Shown piece by piece: positions 34,514 to 44,253 of a stretch of DNA of 44,259 bases. The DNA lies in assembly GCA_900313615.1 (NCBI GenBank), contig OMRP01000018.1, positions 1 to 44,259 of the forward strand, in the 5' to 3' direction. Position 1 is the stretch's first letter. Each line of letters opens with the position of its first letter. The notes below the pieces were generated by a model, which saw nothing but the letters and a program-made list of their open reading frames with translations, was not told where the DNA came from and made no database searches. The DNA comes from an uncultured Prevotellaceae bacterium. Its GTDB lineage: Bacteria; Bacteroidota; Bacteroidia; Bacteroidales; Bacteroidaceae. Both the position numbers and the translations under genes were made by a program.

Positions 34514-35263
34514 TTATTGCTGAGTGTCCTTCAGCCATTCATATCCTTTTTCCTGTATCTCCACGGCCAATTCGGGTCCCGCCGTTCTAACGATGCGTCC
34601 TTTGTAGAGCACATGTACCACGTCTGGACGTATCATCTCCAACAGACGATCGTAGTGGGTGATGACGATGCGGCTGTTCTCGGGTGTACGCAGTTTGTTC
34701 ACCCCCTCGGCCACAATGCGCATGGCATCGACGTCGAGACCAGAATCCGTCTCGTCGAGGATGGCGAGTTTAGGTTCGAGCATTGCCATCTGGAAAATCT
34801 CATTGCGTTTTTTCTCGCCACCGCTGAACCCTTCGTTCACCGACCTTGACGACAGTTTGCTGTCGAGTTCCACCACCTTGCGTTTCTCGCGCATGAGTTT
34901 GAGGAACTCTGACGCATTCAGTGCCGGTAGTCCCTGGAATTTGCGTTTCTCGTTTATGGCTGCTCGCATAAACTGGGTCATCGACACTCCGGGTATCTCC
35001 ACCGGGTATTGGAACGAGAGGAACAATCCTTCGTGGGCGCGTTCCTCTGGTTTCATGGCAAGGAGGTCCTTGCCATTGAAGATGACCGTACCCTCGGTCA
35101 CCTCATAGATGGGGTTGCCGACGAGTACCGCGCTCAGCGTGCTCTTTCCCGAACCGTTGGGCCCCATGATGGCATGGGTCTCACCGTCGCGGATGGTGAG
35201 GTCGATACCACGTAATATTTCTTTGTCGCCAATATGGGCGTGAAGGTTCTTTACTTCTAACAT
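34514..35263 (-). CDS. sufC: Fe-S cluster assembly ATPase SufC
   Basis: ABC-type ATPase of the SufBC2D scaffold. 249 residues: Walker A GPNGSGKST (about 34-42), Q-loop SFQYPVEIPG, signature FSGGEKKRNEI, Walker B LAILDETDSGLD, and the H-loop in ITHYDR. All catalytic motifs are intact. It lies between sufB and sufD; the 95-base gap to sufB holds TTGAATGTTGA words. Confidence 0.97.
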   Translation of the reverse strand: MLEVKNLHAHIGDKEILRGIDLTIRDGETHAIMGPNGSGKSTLSAVLVGNPIYEVTEGTVIFNGKDLLAMKPEERAHEGLFLSFQYPVEIPGVSMTQFMRAAINEKRKFQGLPALNASEFLKLMREKRKVVELDSKLSSRSVNEGFSGGEKKRNEIFQMAMLEPKLAILDETDSGLDVDAMRIVAEGVNKLRTPENSRIVITHYDRLLEMIRPDVVHVLYKGRIVRTAGPELAVEIQEKGYEWLKDTQQ

Positions 35264-35358
35264 TATGTTTTGTTAAATGTTGAATTTTGAATGTTGACTT
35301 GTCACTTCGCGATGAAGAATTATGAATGTTGATTTTGTCATTCGTAATTCGTCACTCT
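35264..35358. repeat. Word-type spacer between sufB and sufC
   Basis: AATGTTGAATTTTGAATGTTGAC, then GAATGTTGA and GTCATTCGTAATTCGTCACTC words. No promoter consensus is seen on the minus strand. Confidence 0.5.
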
Positions 35359-36804
35359 TTATCCCACTGTTCCTTCGAGTGAGACGGAGAGCAGTTTCTG
35401 CGCCTCAGCGGCAAATTCCAATGGCAGTTTATTGAGTACCTCCTTGGCATAGCCATTGACGATGATGCCCACGGCTTGCTCGGTGGGTATGCCACGCTGG
35501 TTGCAGTAGAACAGTTGGTCTTCGCTGATTTTGCTCGTTGTGGCCTCATGCTCCACGATGGCCGTGTCGTTGTGTATATCCATGTAGGGGAAAGTGTGGG
35601 CACCACATTCACTGCCCAGCAGCAGACTGTCGCATGAACTGTAGTTTCGGGCATTGGCGGCATTGCGTGTTGCCCGTACCAATCCTCGGTAGGAATTTTG
35701 GCTCTTTCCCGCGCTGATGCCTTTCGAGATGATGGTGCTCTTGGTGTTGAGCCCCATGTGAATCATTTTTGTGCCAGTGTCAGCCTCTTGGTGGTGGTTG
35801 GTCACGGCCACGGAATAGAATTCGGCTTGCGAGCCATCGCCACGGAGTACGCAAGAGGGGTATTTCCATGTGATGGCACTTCCCGTCTCTACCTGTGTCC
35901 ATGACAGCCGCGAGTCTTTGCCACGTAGGTCACCACGTTTTGTCACGAGGTTGAGCACACCGCCACGTCCTTCTTCATCACCGGGATACCAGTTCTGCAC
36001 CGTTGAGTATTTCACTTCTGCTCGGTCGTTGACGATAATCTCGACAATGGCGGCATGCAATTGGTTCTCGTCGCGCATAGGTGCCGTGCATCCTTCCAAG
36101 TACGACACATAAGCATCATCGTCAGCGATGATGAGGGTGCGTTCGAATTGTCCCGTATTACGCGCGTTGATGCGGAAGTAACTGCTCAGTTCCATCGGAC
36201 AGCGTACACCTTTGGGTATGTATACGAAAGAGCCGTCACTGAACACCGCGCTGTTTAGGGCAGCGAAAAAATTGTCGCGGTAAGGCACAACGGTGCCCAA
36301 GTATTGGCGCACCAAGTCGGGATGTTGCTTGATGGCATCGCCGATAGAGCAGAAAATGACCCCCATCTCCGCCAGTTTCTCTTTGTAGGTGGTTTTCACC
36401 GACACAGAGTCCATGATGGCATCGACGGCCATGCCGCTCAGTGCCAGCCGTTCCTCAAGAGGAATGCCCAATTTGTCGAAGGTTTTCATCACCTCGGGAT
36501 CGATATCGTCGAGGCTCTTCGGACCGTCGGTTTTCTTTGCCAGAGGGTCGGCATAATAAGATATGGCTTGGTAATCGATAGGAGGCAGTGTGACATGCCC
36601 CCATTCTGGCTGTTTCATTGTCAGCCAGTGGCGGAATGCCTTCAGACGAAAGTCGAGCATCCATTCGGGCTCTCCCTTCTTGTGTGAAATCAAGCGCACG
36701 ACCTCTTCGTTGAGGCCGCGCTCTATGATTTCTGTATGTACATCGGTGGTGAAGCCGAATTCATATTTCTTTTCCGCCACCTTACGGACAAAGTCATTGC
36801 CCAT
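35359..36804 (-). CDS. sufB: Fe-S cluster assembly protein SufB
   Basis: Core scaffold subunit on which the nascent cluster is built. 481 residues with the family landmarks [71 protein letters not shown] and [20 protein letters not shown]. The conserved C-terminal Cys/Glu region is intact. It is the first suf gene. The 105 bases to infB hold no visible promoter, so it may be expressed from the rimP-nusA-infB transcript. Confidence 0.97.
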   Translation of the reverse strand: MGNDFVRKVAEKKYEFGFTTDVHTEIIERGLNEEVVRLISHKKGEPEWMLDFRLKAFRHWLTMKQPEWGHVTLPPIDYQAISYYADPLAKKTDGPKSLDDIDPEVMKTFDKLGIPLEERLALSGMAVDAIMDSVSVKTTYKEKLAEMGVIFCSIGDAIKQHPDLVRQYLGTVVPYRDNFFAALNSAVFSDGSFVYIPKGVRCPMELSSYFRINARNTGQFERTLIIADDDAYVSYLEGCTAPMRDENQLHAAIVEIIVNDRAEVKYSTVQNWYPGDEEGRGGVLNLVTKRGDLRGKDSRLSWTQVETGSAITWKYPSCVLRGDGSQAEFYSVAVTNHHQEADTGTKMIHMGLNTKSTIISKGISAGKSQNSYRGLVRATRNAANARNYSSCDSLLLGSECGAHTFPYMDIHNDTAIVEHEATTSKISEDQLFYCNQRGIPTEQAVGIIVNGYAKEVLNKLPLEFAAEAQKLLSVSLEGTVG

Positions 36805-36833
36805 TTTTTTTGATTTGAAGATTATTGGGAGTT

Positions 36834-36907
36834 CTTGGAGTTTAGGAGTTCGGACATTACTCCATGGTATTGCTTATACCCTATACCCCGTTCTCCTACA
36901 CTCCTAG
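36834..36907 (-). terminator. Imperfect inverted word repeat behind infB
   Basis: 36834-36853 and 36888-36907 pair at 16 of 20 positions (GGAG/TAGGAG words against CTCCTA words). It starts 3 bases after the infB stop codon. There is no T run, so it may be a partial terminator or RNA-stabilising hairpin before sufB. Confidence 0.5.
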
Positions 36908-36909
36908 TT

Positions 36910-39798
36910 TTACAACTTCTGCTGCACTTCAATCTCGGTATAGGTTTCGATGATGTCGCCCACCTGTATGTCGTTGAAGTTGACGAGGCTGATACCACAC
37001 TCGAAGTTGACACCCACCTCTTTCACGTCGTCTTTGAAACGTTTCAGTGCGTTGATGTCGCCAGTGTGTACCACGATGCCGTCGCGCACCAGACGGGCTT
37101 TGTCGGTACGGTGTACCTTGCCCTCGGTGACAAGTGCACCTGCCACGGCTCCCACTTTGGAGATGCGGTACACTTCCTTCACTTCCACCTGACCGGTGAC
37201 AATCTCTTTCTTCACCTTGTCGAGCATACCAATCATGGCATCCTTGATGTCCTCTATGGCATCGTAGATAACCGAATAGGTGTTGATTTCCACACCCTCG
37301 CGCTCTGCCAGTTTGCGAGCGGCCGACGAGGGACGCACCTGGAATCCCACGATGATGGCATTTGAGGCGTAAGCCATCTGCACATCGTTCTCTGATATCT
37401 GGCCTACGGCCTTGGAGATGACGTTTACATTGATCTTTTCGGTGGAAAGTTTGATGAACGAGTCGCTCAGAGCCTCGATGGAACCATCGGTGTCGCCTTT
37501 CACCAACAGGTTGAGTTCCTTGAACTCGCCCAGGGCGATGCGGCGGCTGATGTCGGAGAGGGTGAGGCGCGTCTGTGTGCGCAGGCCCTGCTCACGCTGC
37601 AGTTGTTCACGTTTGTTGGCTATCTCGCGTGCGGCCTGTTCACTTTCCATGATATGGAATGAATCGCCAGCCGTCGGCGCACCGTTCAGACCGAGGATGA
37701 TGGCTGGTTCGGCAGGACCCACTTTTTCCATGCGCTGATAGCGCTCGTTGAACATCGCCTTGATACGACCATGGCTGGTGCCAGCGATGACCACGTCGCC
37801 CACCTTTAGCGTGCCATTCGACACAAGCACTGTCGATACGTAGCCACGTCCTTTGTCAAGAGATGACTCGATGACGCTACCCACAGCCTTGCGGTTGGGA
37901 TTTGCTTTCAGTTCAAGCATTTCGGCTTCAAGAAGCACCTTCTCCAGCAATTCATCCACGCCGATACCTTTCTTGGCTGAGATTTCCTGGCATTGGTATT
38001 TGCCACCCCAGTCTTCCACCAACAAGTTCATGTTGGCCAGGTCTTCGCGTATCTTTTCGGGGTTGGCCCCGGGCTTGTCTATCTTGTTGATGGCGAACAC
38101 CATGGGCACGTTGGCTGCTTGTGCGTGAGCGATGGCTTCCTTGGTGGTGGGCATCACGCTGTCGTCGGCAGCAATGATGATGATGGCGATATCGGTCACC
38201 TGTGCACCACGGGCACGCATGGCGGTGAACGCCTCATGACCCGGCGTGTCGAGGAAGGTGATTTTGCGACCGTCTGCCAGCGTCACGTTGTAGGCACCGA
38301 TATGCTGTGTGATGCCACCAGCCTCGCCGGCGATGACATTGGTTTTGCGGATATAGTCGAGCAGCGATGTCTTACCATGGTCCACATGACCCATCACGGT
38401 GACAATGGGAGCGCGCGGCACGAGGTCGTTCTCGTCGTCCTCGTCTTCATGGATGGCTTCGCTCACTGAGGCACTCACATATTCAGTCTTGAAACCAAAC
38501 TCATCGGCCACGATGTTGATGGTTTCAGCATCCAGACGTTGGTTGATGCTCACCATGATACCAACGCTCATACAGGTGCCAATGACCTTTACCACAGGAA
38601 CGTTCATCATTGTTGCCAATTCGCTCACGGTAACGAACTCAGTGAGTTTGAGCGTCTTGCTCTCTGCCTGCATGGCCTCGTTCTCTTCCATGATGCGCTC
38701 ATGCACGGCATCGCGTTTCTCCTTACGGTATTTGGCGCCTTTCTTGTTCTGTGTCTTGCTCGTGAGTTGTGCAAGAGTCTCTTTTACCTTGCGTGCCACA
38801 TCCTCTTCGTTTACCTCCAGAGGTTTGGGCGCACGTTTGCGGTTTTTGTTCTTTTTGCCTTGGTTGCCTTGACCACCTTGGCTGTTTTTGTTGCCGTCAC
38901 GGTTTGGCGAAGGTTGGTTGGCGGCAGCGTTGATGTCGACGCGCTCTTTGTTGATGCGGTTACGTTTTTTGCGCTCGCCGCTATGTTGTTGCTGCGCCTT
39001 CTCTTCGCGTTCCTTGCGCTTCTCTTCCTTCGACTTTTTCTTCGGACGGGTGTTCTGGTTGATGGCATTGAGGTCAATCTTGCCTACAACATTAAGTTTA
39101 GGCGCTTCTTTATGTTCACTCTTGAGGGTGAACACTTGGGAATCTTCCTTGTCCTCGTTTTGCTGTTCAGGAACTATGTCGTCTGCCTCTTGGGGAACAG
39201 TCTCAACCACTTCCTTTTTTTCTTCAGGAGGTGTGACCGTTTCGGCAACATCAGATTTGGCGACATTCTCTTCAGGTTGGGGGTTCTTCACCTCATTCTC
39301 AGCAGGTTGTGCTGCCGGTGTTTCCTCTTTTGCAGGCTGTTCAGCTACAGGTGCCTCAACCTTCTCTTTTGTTTCCGTCTTCTCCGCTACAGGGCTCTCG
39401 GCAGCAGCCTTGTCATGCGGTTTTTCTTCCTTCGCCGGTTCGGCGGCAATGGGCTCCGGCTTCTTCTCTGGCGTTTTCTTGCCAAGGTTGTCCAGGTCTA
39501 TTTTGCCTACCTGCTTGAATTGTTGGCGGCCAGAAGAGAGCAGCACCTCAGCATGGTGGCTCTCGGACTTTTCTTCCTTCTTCTCCTTTCGTTTTGGGAA
39601 GATGGTGCTGGCTTGGGTGCGCAGGTCCTTGTCGGTCTTGTGGTTGTCCACAAGAGCCTGGTACTGCTCATCATTGAGTTTGTAGTTAGGATTGTTTTCC
39701 TCTACTTCGCCCAAGTCTTTTCTTTTTTTCAGGAACTCAACTGCCGTTTGGAGTCCTATATTCAGTTCACGTATTGCTTTACTTAGTCTGATACCCAT
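36910..39798 (-). CDS. infB: Translation initiation factor IF-2
   Basis: GTPase that brings fMet-tRNA to the 30S subunit and promotes subunit joining. 962 residues: IF2_N-type start ([20 protein letters not shown]), a long charged low-complexity linker (about 70-350, E/K/P/A-rich) with the phrase VGKIDL present twice, a second IF2_N-like segment (about 385-435), then the GTPase from about 463 with G1 GHVDHGKT (Gly470 onward), G3 DTPGHEAF, G4 NKIDKPG and [13 protein letters not shown], and the C-terminal domains II-IV. The linker gives rise to a long antisense ORF that is not a gene. Third gene of rimP-nusA-infB, 33 bases after nusA. Confidence 0.98.
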   Translation of the reverse strand: MGIRLSKAIRELNIGLQTAVEFLKKRKDLGEVEENNPNYKLNDEQYQALVDNHKTDKDLRTQASTIFPKRKEKKEEKSESHHAEVLLSSGRQQFKQVGKIDLDNLGKKTPEKKPEPIAAEPAKEEKPHDKAAAESPVAEKTETKEKVEAPVAEQPAKEETPAAQPAENEVKNPQPEENVAKSDVAETVTPPEEKKEVVETVPQEADDIVPEQQNEDKEDSQVFTLKSEHKEAPKLNVVGKIDLNAINQNTRPKKKSKEEKRKEREEKAQQQHSGERKKRNRINKERVDINAAANQPSPNRDGNKNSQGGQGNQGKKNKNRKRAPKPLEVNEEDVARKVKETLAQLTSKTQNKKGAKYRKEKRDAVHERIMEENEAMQAESKTLKLTEFVTVSELATMMNVPVVKVIGTCMSVGIMVSINQRLDAETINIVADEFGFKTEYVSASVSEAIHEDEDDENDLVPRAPIVTVMGHVDHGKTSLLDYIRKTNVIAGEAGGITQHIGAYNVTLADGRKITFLDTPGHEAFTAMRARGAQVTDIAIIIIAADDSVMPTTKEAIAHAQAANVPMVFAINKIDKPGANPEKIREDLANMNLLVEDWGGKYQCQEISAKKGIGVDELLEKVLLEAEMLELKANPNRKAVGSVIESSLDKGRGYVSTVLVSNGTLKVGDVVIAGTSHGRIKAMFNERYQRMEKVGPAEPAIILGLNGAPTAGDSFHIMESEQAAREIANKREQLQREQGLRTQTRLTLSDISRRIALGEFKELNLLVKGDTDGSIEALSDSFIKLSTEKINVNVISKAVGQISENDVQMAYASNAIIVGFQVRPSSAARKLAEREGVEINTYSVIYDAIEDIKDAMIGMLDKVKKEIVTGQVEVKEVYRISKVGAVAGALVTEGKVHRTDKARLVRDGIVVHTGDINALKRFKDDVKEVGVNFECGISLVNFNDIQVGDIIETYTEIEVQQKL

Positions 39799-39831
39799 TT
39801 ATATCTCGGTTATTTGTTTTTTTGTTGATGA

Positions 39832-41097
39832 TTACTCAAATTCAGCCTTGAGGATGCGGAGTACTTCTTCCACGGTCTCCTCTTCCAGGTCGGCCTTGTC
39901 CTTGTCGGTCAACATCTCACGCGGCGCTTTTAGCACAGCCTTGGCGGTGTCGAGACCGATGCTCTTGATGGAGTCGATGATCCAAGGCTCGATTTCGTCC
40001 TTGAATTCTTCCAAATCGACATCGTCTTCCTCTTCGTTGCTCACCTCGCGGAACACGTCGATGGTGAATCCCGTGAGCATGGAAGCAAGTTTGATGTTCA
40101 GGCCACTCTTTCCGATTGCCAGCGACACCTGATCGGGCATAAGGTATACCTCAGCCTTTTTCTCTTCTTCGTTGATGCTGATGCTCGTTACCTTTGCAGG
40201 ACTCAGTGCACGCTGTATGTAGAGGTTGGTGTTCTGCGTGTAGTTGATGACGTCGATGTTCTCATTGCAGAGTTCGCGCACGATACCATGCACACGGCTG
40301 CCCTTGACACCTACGCATGCTCCCACGGGGTCGATGCGGTCGTCATAACTCTCCACGGCCACCTTGGCACGTTCGCCGGGCATGCGGGCGATACCCTTGA
40401 TGGAGATGATACCGTCGGCAATCTCAGGCACTTCGGCTTCGAGCAGACGCTGCAGAAACAGAGGACTGGTGCGTGAGAGGATAATTTTGGGGTTGTTGTT
40501 GTCGTTTTTCACCTCGTGCACGATGGCGCGGATGGTGTCGCCCTTGCGGTAGTTGTCGCTTGGTATCTGTTCCGACTTCGGGAGAATCAGCTCGTTGTTC
40601 TCGTCGTCGACGACAAGCACCTCGCGTTTCCAAATCTGGTAAATCTCGCCACTGATGACTTCGCCCACGCGGTCTTTGTATTTCTGATAAAGGGAGTCGT
40701 GTTCCAATTCCAGAATTTTCGATGCAAGAGTCTGACGGAGCACGAGGATGGCGCGACGGCCGAATTTGCTGAAGTCAACACGCTCGGTCACCTCTTCACC
40801 CTCTTCATAGTCGGGTTCAATCTTTTGGGCGTCGGAGAGGCTGATTTCCTTATTTTCGTCAGTTACCTCACCATCGGCTACGACGATGCGGTTGCGGTAA
40901 ATCTCAAAGTCGCCCTTGTCGGGGTTCACTATCACGTCGATATTCTCGTCGCTGCCGTAGAATTTGGCCAGGACACTTCTGAAACTCTCTTCGAGCACAC
41001 TCACCAAGGTAGTGCGGTCGATATTTTTCGTTTCTTTGAAATCCCTGAAGGTTTCTATGAGGTTGGGGCCCTCATTGGTCATTTTTTTTGTAGCCAT
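39832..41097 (-). CDS. nusA: Transcription elongation/termination factor NusA
   Basis: Binds RNA polymerase and nascent RNA to modulate pausing, termination and antitermination. 421 residues: N-terminal polymerase-binding domain, S1 domain (about 135-200, VGEVISGEIYQIWKREVLVV), KH1 and KH2 (PVGACVGVKGSRVHGIVRELCNENIDV; QVSLAIGKSGLNIKLASMLTGF). It is shorter than the E. coli protein because the C-terminal acidic repeats are missing; a short acidic tail replaces them, which is usual outside gammaproteobacteria. Confidence 0.97.
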   Translation of the reverse strand: MATKKMTNEGPNLIETFRDFKETKNIDRTTLVSVLEESFRSVLAKFYGSDENIDVIVNPDKGDFEIYRNRIVVADGEVTDENKEISLSDAQKIEPDYEEGEEVTERVDFSKFGRRAILVLRQTLASKILELEHDSLYQKYKDRVGEVISGEIYQIWKREVLVVDDENNELILPKSEQIPSDNYRKGDTIRAIVHEVKNDNNNPKIILSRTSPLFLQRLLEAEVPEIADGIISIKGIARMPGERAKVAVESYDDRIDPVGACVGVKGSRVHGIVRELCNENIDVINYTQNTNLYIQRALSPAKVTSISINEEEKKAEVYLMPDQVSLAIGKSGLNIKLASMLTGFTIDVFREVSNEEEDDVDLEEFKDEIEPWIIDSIKSIGLDTAKAVLKAPREMLTDKDKADLEEETVEEVLRILKAEFE

Positions 41098-41134
41098 AAT
41101 ATATTTTTATTTTGTTTTTTTCTGAAAATCGGTG

Positions 41135-41602
41135 TTATTTGAAGGTGATGAGGTACTTGGTGTATTTCACTTCGTCCATGCGGAAGGTATAGTCCACCTC
41201 GGTGCTAACGAGGCGTTTTTTTCCTTCCATTTTCACCTTTTCGACAACGGTAACGATGAACTCGGGTGCATTCACCGACTTGAGCACGCCGCGCACTTTC
41301 TTGCCGTCGGCCTTGAGTACTTCCACCTCTTTGCCGATACAGTTTTCATATTGGCGCACCACCTTGAAGGGCTGTCCCAATCCAGCAGAGCCAACTTCCA
41401 GTTCATAGTCCTCCACCTCACGGTCGAGGTGGTCTTCGATGTAACGGCTCAAGGCCACGCAGTCTTCAATCCACACGCCGTCGGCATGGTCTATCTCCAC
41501 GACGATGCGGTTGTCGGTACTAATCTCCACGTCGACGAGGAAATAATCCTGGTCGGCGAGCCACTCGTTCACTAAGTTTTCTACGACTTTCTTGTCAATC
41601 AT
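41135..41602 (-). CDS. rimP: Ribosome maturation factor RimP
   Basis: Needed for assembly of the 30S subunit. 155 residues with the RimP N-domain pattern (VENLVNEWLADQDYFLVDVEIS, VEIDHADGVWIEDCVALSRYIEDHLDREVEDYELEVGSAGLGQPF) and the SH3-like C-terminal part. The reading frame extends to 41695, but that end overlaps a consensus promoter, so the ATG at 41602 is chosen. First gene of the operon. Confidence 0.95.
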   Translation of the reverse strand: MIDKKVVENLVNEWLADQDYFLVDVEISTDNRIVVEIDHADGVWIEDCVALSRYIEDHLDREVEDYELEVGSAGLGQPFKVVRQYENCIGKEVEVLKADGKKVRGVLKSVNAPEFIVTVVEKVKMEGKKRLVSTEVDYTFRMDEVKYTKYLITFK

Positions 41603-41664
41603 GTTAATGTATTTATAATGAAAAAGAGAGGTTCTTTCGAACCCCTCATTCCACTGAACGGGTG

Positions 41665-41696
41665 CAAAGGTACTAATAAGTTCGCACCTGTGCAAA
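41665..41696 (-). promoter_or_regulatory. Promoter of rimP-nusA-infB
   Basis: Minus-strand TTTG (41696-41693), a 20-base spacer and TACCTTTG (41672-41665), a full consensus. In the leader, 41647-41628 can form a small stem with a GAAA tetraloop (GGTTC GAAA GAACC). Confidence 0.8.
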
Positions 41697-41782
41697 TATT
41701 TGTAGTTTTTTTTGTGGTGAGAGCGTTTTGTATTATCGAATAACTTCGTAATAACGGTATAATGAAATGATGAATATCATTC

Positions 41783-43453
41783 TTACTCCTTCACTCCACT
41801 CAATATTCCCCTGTATCTCTCTGTGTCTTGGATGAGTTGCAACGCCTCTTTCATCACTTTGTCGGTGCGCAGTCCGTTTTCCGCAGCTCCCCGTTGATAA
41901 TAGTATGCCGCCACGATGTCGGTCTCGAGCAGTTTCTTAATGGTGTCTTTGTGGTAGTCGAGGTCGTGGTCGAGGTTATGGGTGAGTTTTTGTTGCAGGC
42001 GGTCGAAATCATCCTTGGCTTCGTCGTAATAACCTTCGAATTTGGCCAGTTTGATGAGGTTGTCCATATATCGCTCCGTCTCGGGGTCGTATTTGAAGCC
42101 ACTCTTGAGTACCCGTTGTTTGAATTCAGCATAATCGGCGTCGCTCAGTTGGAACTGAGAGGGTGGGGCGATGGTGGGGTGCCGCTTAATGTAGTCAATC
42201 TCATATTTGAGCATCACCTCTGTACTGTCCATGCCCGAGGTGGCCAGATAATAGGCTATGTTGGGCAATGAGTCGGGTTTTACTTCAATGTCGGGTTTGA
42301 TGCCTCCGCCATCGCGCACCTCGCGTCCCCCTTTGGTATGGAACACCTGTGTGAGGGAGTCGGGGATATGTTCGGTATAGCCGCCTCGCGAATGTCGGTA
42401 GTTGATGGCTTGTATGCAACGGCCGCTGGGGATGTAGTATTTGTCCGTCGTGAGTTTGAGTGAGCCATTATAGGGTAGTTCCACGCTCATCTGCACCAGT
42501 CCCTTGCCGTATGTGCGTGTGCCTACGATGACGGCTCTGTCGAGGTCTTGCAGTGCTCCGCTCGTTATCTCGCTGGCACTGGCCGTCATGTCATCGACGA
42601 GCACCACCAATGGCATCACCGTGTCGATAGGTTCCACTTTGGTGATGTAGTCATGGTTGGAACGGGCCAATTTACCCCTGTTCGATACGATCAGTTCGCC
42701 CATGGGTACGAACATATTGACGATGTCGACCGCCTCCGATTCTGAACCACCGCCATTGCTGCGCAGGTCGAGTACGAAACCGCGGATGCCCTGTTCCTTC
42801 ATCTCGATGAAAGCACGGCGCACCTCTTTGGCGCATCCCTCCGTAAACTGGCGCAGGCTGAGGTAACCCACCCCTCCCTGTTGTATGCCGTAGTAGGTCA
42901 CGGCAGGGGTCTGTATGGTGCGGCGCGTGATTTTCATTTTCATCTTCTTGCCCGTGGTGGGGCGCTCTATCTTCAGGATGAAACTGGTGCCGGGGTCACC
43001 ACGCAGATGGTCGCTCACATAACTAACGCTCTTGTCGGTCATCAAACTGTCGTCGATGCTCAAGATGATGTCGCCTTTTTTTAGGCCAGCCTCGTCGGCA
43101 GGCATTCCTTCGTAGGGCTCGTCGATAACGACCCTCTTGAGTTCGGCATTATAGCGAATGAGCGCGCCTATACCCGCAAACTTGCCAGTGTAAATCTCTT
43201 TCAGTTCCTGCATGTTTTCCTCGGGGTAATACTCGGTGTAGGGGTCCAGACTTTTGAGCATTGCCTTAATGGCTGTGCCCACCACCTCGTTGGCATCGAG
43301 AGTATCAACGTACATCAGTTCGAGATTCTTATAGATGGTGTTGAAGACCTCCAGGTTCTTCGACATATCGAAGAGATGGTTGCTGCCTCCTTGCGCATGT
43401 GTGGGCAAGATAGTCAGGAAAAGGGTGGCTAGAAGGATGATGTATTTCTTCAT
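41783..43453 (-). CDS. S41-family C-terminal processing peptidase with PDZ domain
   Basis: Exported serine protease of the CtpA/tail-specific type. 556 residues: signal peptide (LPTHAQ), N-terminal helical part with LKSLDPYTEYYPEE, PDZ domain (about 85-175, GIGALI...GLKKGDIILSIDD), then the S41 core with LDLRSNGGGSESEA, catalytic Ser294 in TASASEITSGAL and Lys317 in RTYGKGLVQ. Both dyad residues are present. The start was moved from 43507 because the promoter element lies at 43486-43479 and the signal peptide begins at 43453. It precedes rimP on the same strand, but rimP has its own promoter. Confidence 0.95.
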   Translation of the reverse strand: MKKYIILLATLFLTILPTHAQGGSNHLFDMSKNLEVFNTIYKNLELMYVDTLDANEVVGTAIKAMLKSLDPYTEYYPEENMQELKEIYTGKFAGIGALIRYNAELKRVVIDEPYEGMPADEAGLKKGDIILSIDDSLMTDKSVSYVSDHLRGDPGTSFILKIERPTTGKKMKMKITRRTIQTPAVTYYGIQQGGVGYLSLRQFTEGCAKEVRRAFIEMKEQGIRGFVLDLRSNGGGSESEAVDIVNMFVPMGELIVSNRGKLARSNHDYITKVEPIDTVMPLVVLVDDMTASASEITSGALQDLDRAVIVGTRTYGKGLVQMSVELPYNGSLKLTTDKYYIPSGRCIQAINYRHSRGGYTEHIPDSLTQVFHTKGGREVRDGGGIKPDIEVKPDSLPNIAYYLATSGMDSTEVMLKYEIDYIKRHPTIAPPSQFQLSDADYAEFKQRVLKSGFKYDPETERYMDNLIKLAKFEGYYDEAKDDFDRLQQKLTHNLDHDLDYHKDTIKKLLETDIVAAYYYQRGAAENGLRTDKVMKEALQLIQDTERYRGILSGVKE

Positions 43454-43478
43454 TGCTATGATGCGGCTAAATGATTTG

Positions 43479-43486
43479 CAAAAATA
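43479..43486 (-). promoter_or_regulatory. -7 element of the S41 peptidase gene
   Basis: TATTTTTG on the minus strand, about 26 bases before the ATG. The -33 region is poor. Confidence 0.55.
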
Positions 43487-43566
43487 CAAGATAATCGGCG
43501 GAAACATGACTTTTCGTCCGTTTTTTTATGATTTTTCAATGAAAATCGTTTTTTTTCGCCAAAAAG

Positions 43567-43598
43567 TTTGGTGGAACAAAAAAAACGCATTACTTTTG
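43567..43598 (+). promoter_or_regulatory. tRNA-Asn promoter
   Basis: TTTG (43567-43570), exactly 20 bases, TACTTTTG (43591-43598). The tRNA begins 24 bases after the element. Confidence 0.8.
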
Positions 43599-43621
43599 CA
43601 ACCGCATTCGCAAAAAATGCT

Positions 43622-43695
43622 GCTTCAGTAGCTCAGTTGGTTAGAGCACCTGACTGTTAATCAGGGGGTCGTTGGTTCAAGCCCATCCTGAAGCG
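43622..43695 (+). tRNA. tRNA-Asn (anticodon GTT)
   Basis: Cloverleaf: acceptor GCTTCAG pairs with CTGAAGC (43688-43694), D stem GCTC/GAGC, anticodon stem CCTGA/TCAGG around CTGTTAA with the GTT anticodon at 43656-43658, T loop TTCAAGC, discriminator G at 43695. CCA is not encoded. The T stem GTTGG/CCATC has one T-T mismatch. Confidence 0.95.
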
Positions 43696-43706
43696 CCTTA
43701 AAAATC

Positions 43707-43742
43707 AAGGAGTTACGAGAAATCGCAACTCCTTTTTCTTTT
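43707..43742 (+). terminator. Terminator after tRNA-Asn
   Basis: AAGGAGTT (43707-43714) pairs exactly with AACTCCTT (43727-43734) around a 12-base loop and is followed by a T-rich run. Confidence 0.85.
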
Positions 43743-43844
43743 CCATCTGATAAGTATCATCTCATATAAAATCATGACATTCAGAGATACTTTAAAAAGC
43801 ATTTTATAGGGTATCATAGCACTTTTTAAACAGAAATCTTCTCA

Positions 43845-43880
43845 AAAAGTTGCACAATTTGACAACTTTTGCTATCTTTG
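43845..43880 (+). promoter_or_regulatory. Promoter with overlapping palindrome, XRE gene
   Basis: GTTG (43849-43852), a 20-base spacer and TATCTTTG (43873-43880). AAAAGTTG (43845-43852) and CAACTTTT (43863-43870) form a perfect inverted repeat with a 10-base spacer lying over the promoter, as expected for autorepression. The -7 element ends 5 bases before the ATG, so the mRNA is probably leaderless. Confidence 0.75.
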
Positions 43881-43885
43881 CACCC

Positions 43886-44188
43886 ATGACAAACAATCAC
43901 AAAATCATTGACTACGATGCCATTCTTGATGCCAAGTTCGGCAAAGAAGGTACTCCCGAACGTGCAAGAGCTGAAGAGGCTGCCTATTCGTTCTATTCTG
44001 GTCAGATACTTCAGGATGCTCGCAAAGAGGCTAAGATGACTCAAAGCGAACTGGCTGAGCGTACACAGACCACAAAGTCGTATATTTCGAAGATAGAAAA
44101 CGGCGTTATCACCCCAAGTGTCGGTGTTTTCTACCGTATCATTGCAGCCCTCGGAATGAGGGTGGAAGTGGTGAAGCCTGTGTATTAA
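43886..44188 (+). CDS. XRE-family helix-turn-helix regulator, antitoxin-like
   Basis: 100 residues. The N-terminal half (KIIDYDAILDAKFGKEGTPER) is followed by an HTH of the XRE/Cro type at about 40-95 (QILQDARKEAKMTQSELAERTQTTKSYISKIENGVITPSVGVFYRIIAALGMRVEVV). The layout resembles HigA-like antitoxins of RelE/HigB systems. No toxin gene is seen on either side: the tRNA lies upstream and a terminator lies directly downstream. It may be an orphan antitoxin or a plain regulator. The longer frame from 43850 is rejected because it would include the promoter. Confidence 0.85.
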   Translation: MTNNHKIIDYDAILDAKFGKEGTPERARAEEAAYSFYSGQILQDARKEAKMTQSELAERTQTTKSYISKIENGVITPSVGVFYRIIAALGMRVEVVKPVY

Positions 44189-44216
44189 GCATACAGAACC
44201 TTTGTCACTATAAACC

Positions 44217-44253
44217 AAATCAACACATCCTACATTGGACGTGTTGATTTTTC
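44217..44253 (+). terminator. Terminator after the XRE gene
   Basis: AAATCAACAC (44217-44226) and GTGTTGATTT (44241-44250) are exact complements around a 14-base loop and are followed by TT. This makes the regulator gene monocistronic. Confidence 0.8.

Noticed and set aside
38539-39786. 415-codon ORF antisense to infB
   Set aside because: It mirrors the E/K/P/A-rich linker of IF-2, which leaves the opposite frame free of stops. Its product is an implausible F/L/R-rich string.
43335-43631. 98-codon plus-strand ORF before the tRNA
   Set aside because: Overlaps the S41 gene start in antisense and runs through the tRNA promoter; no domain.
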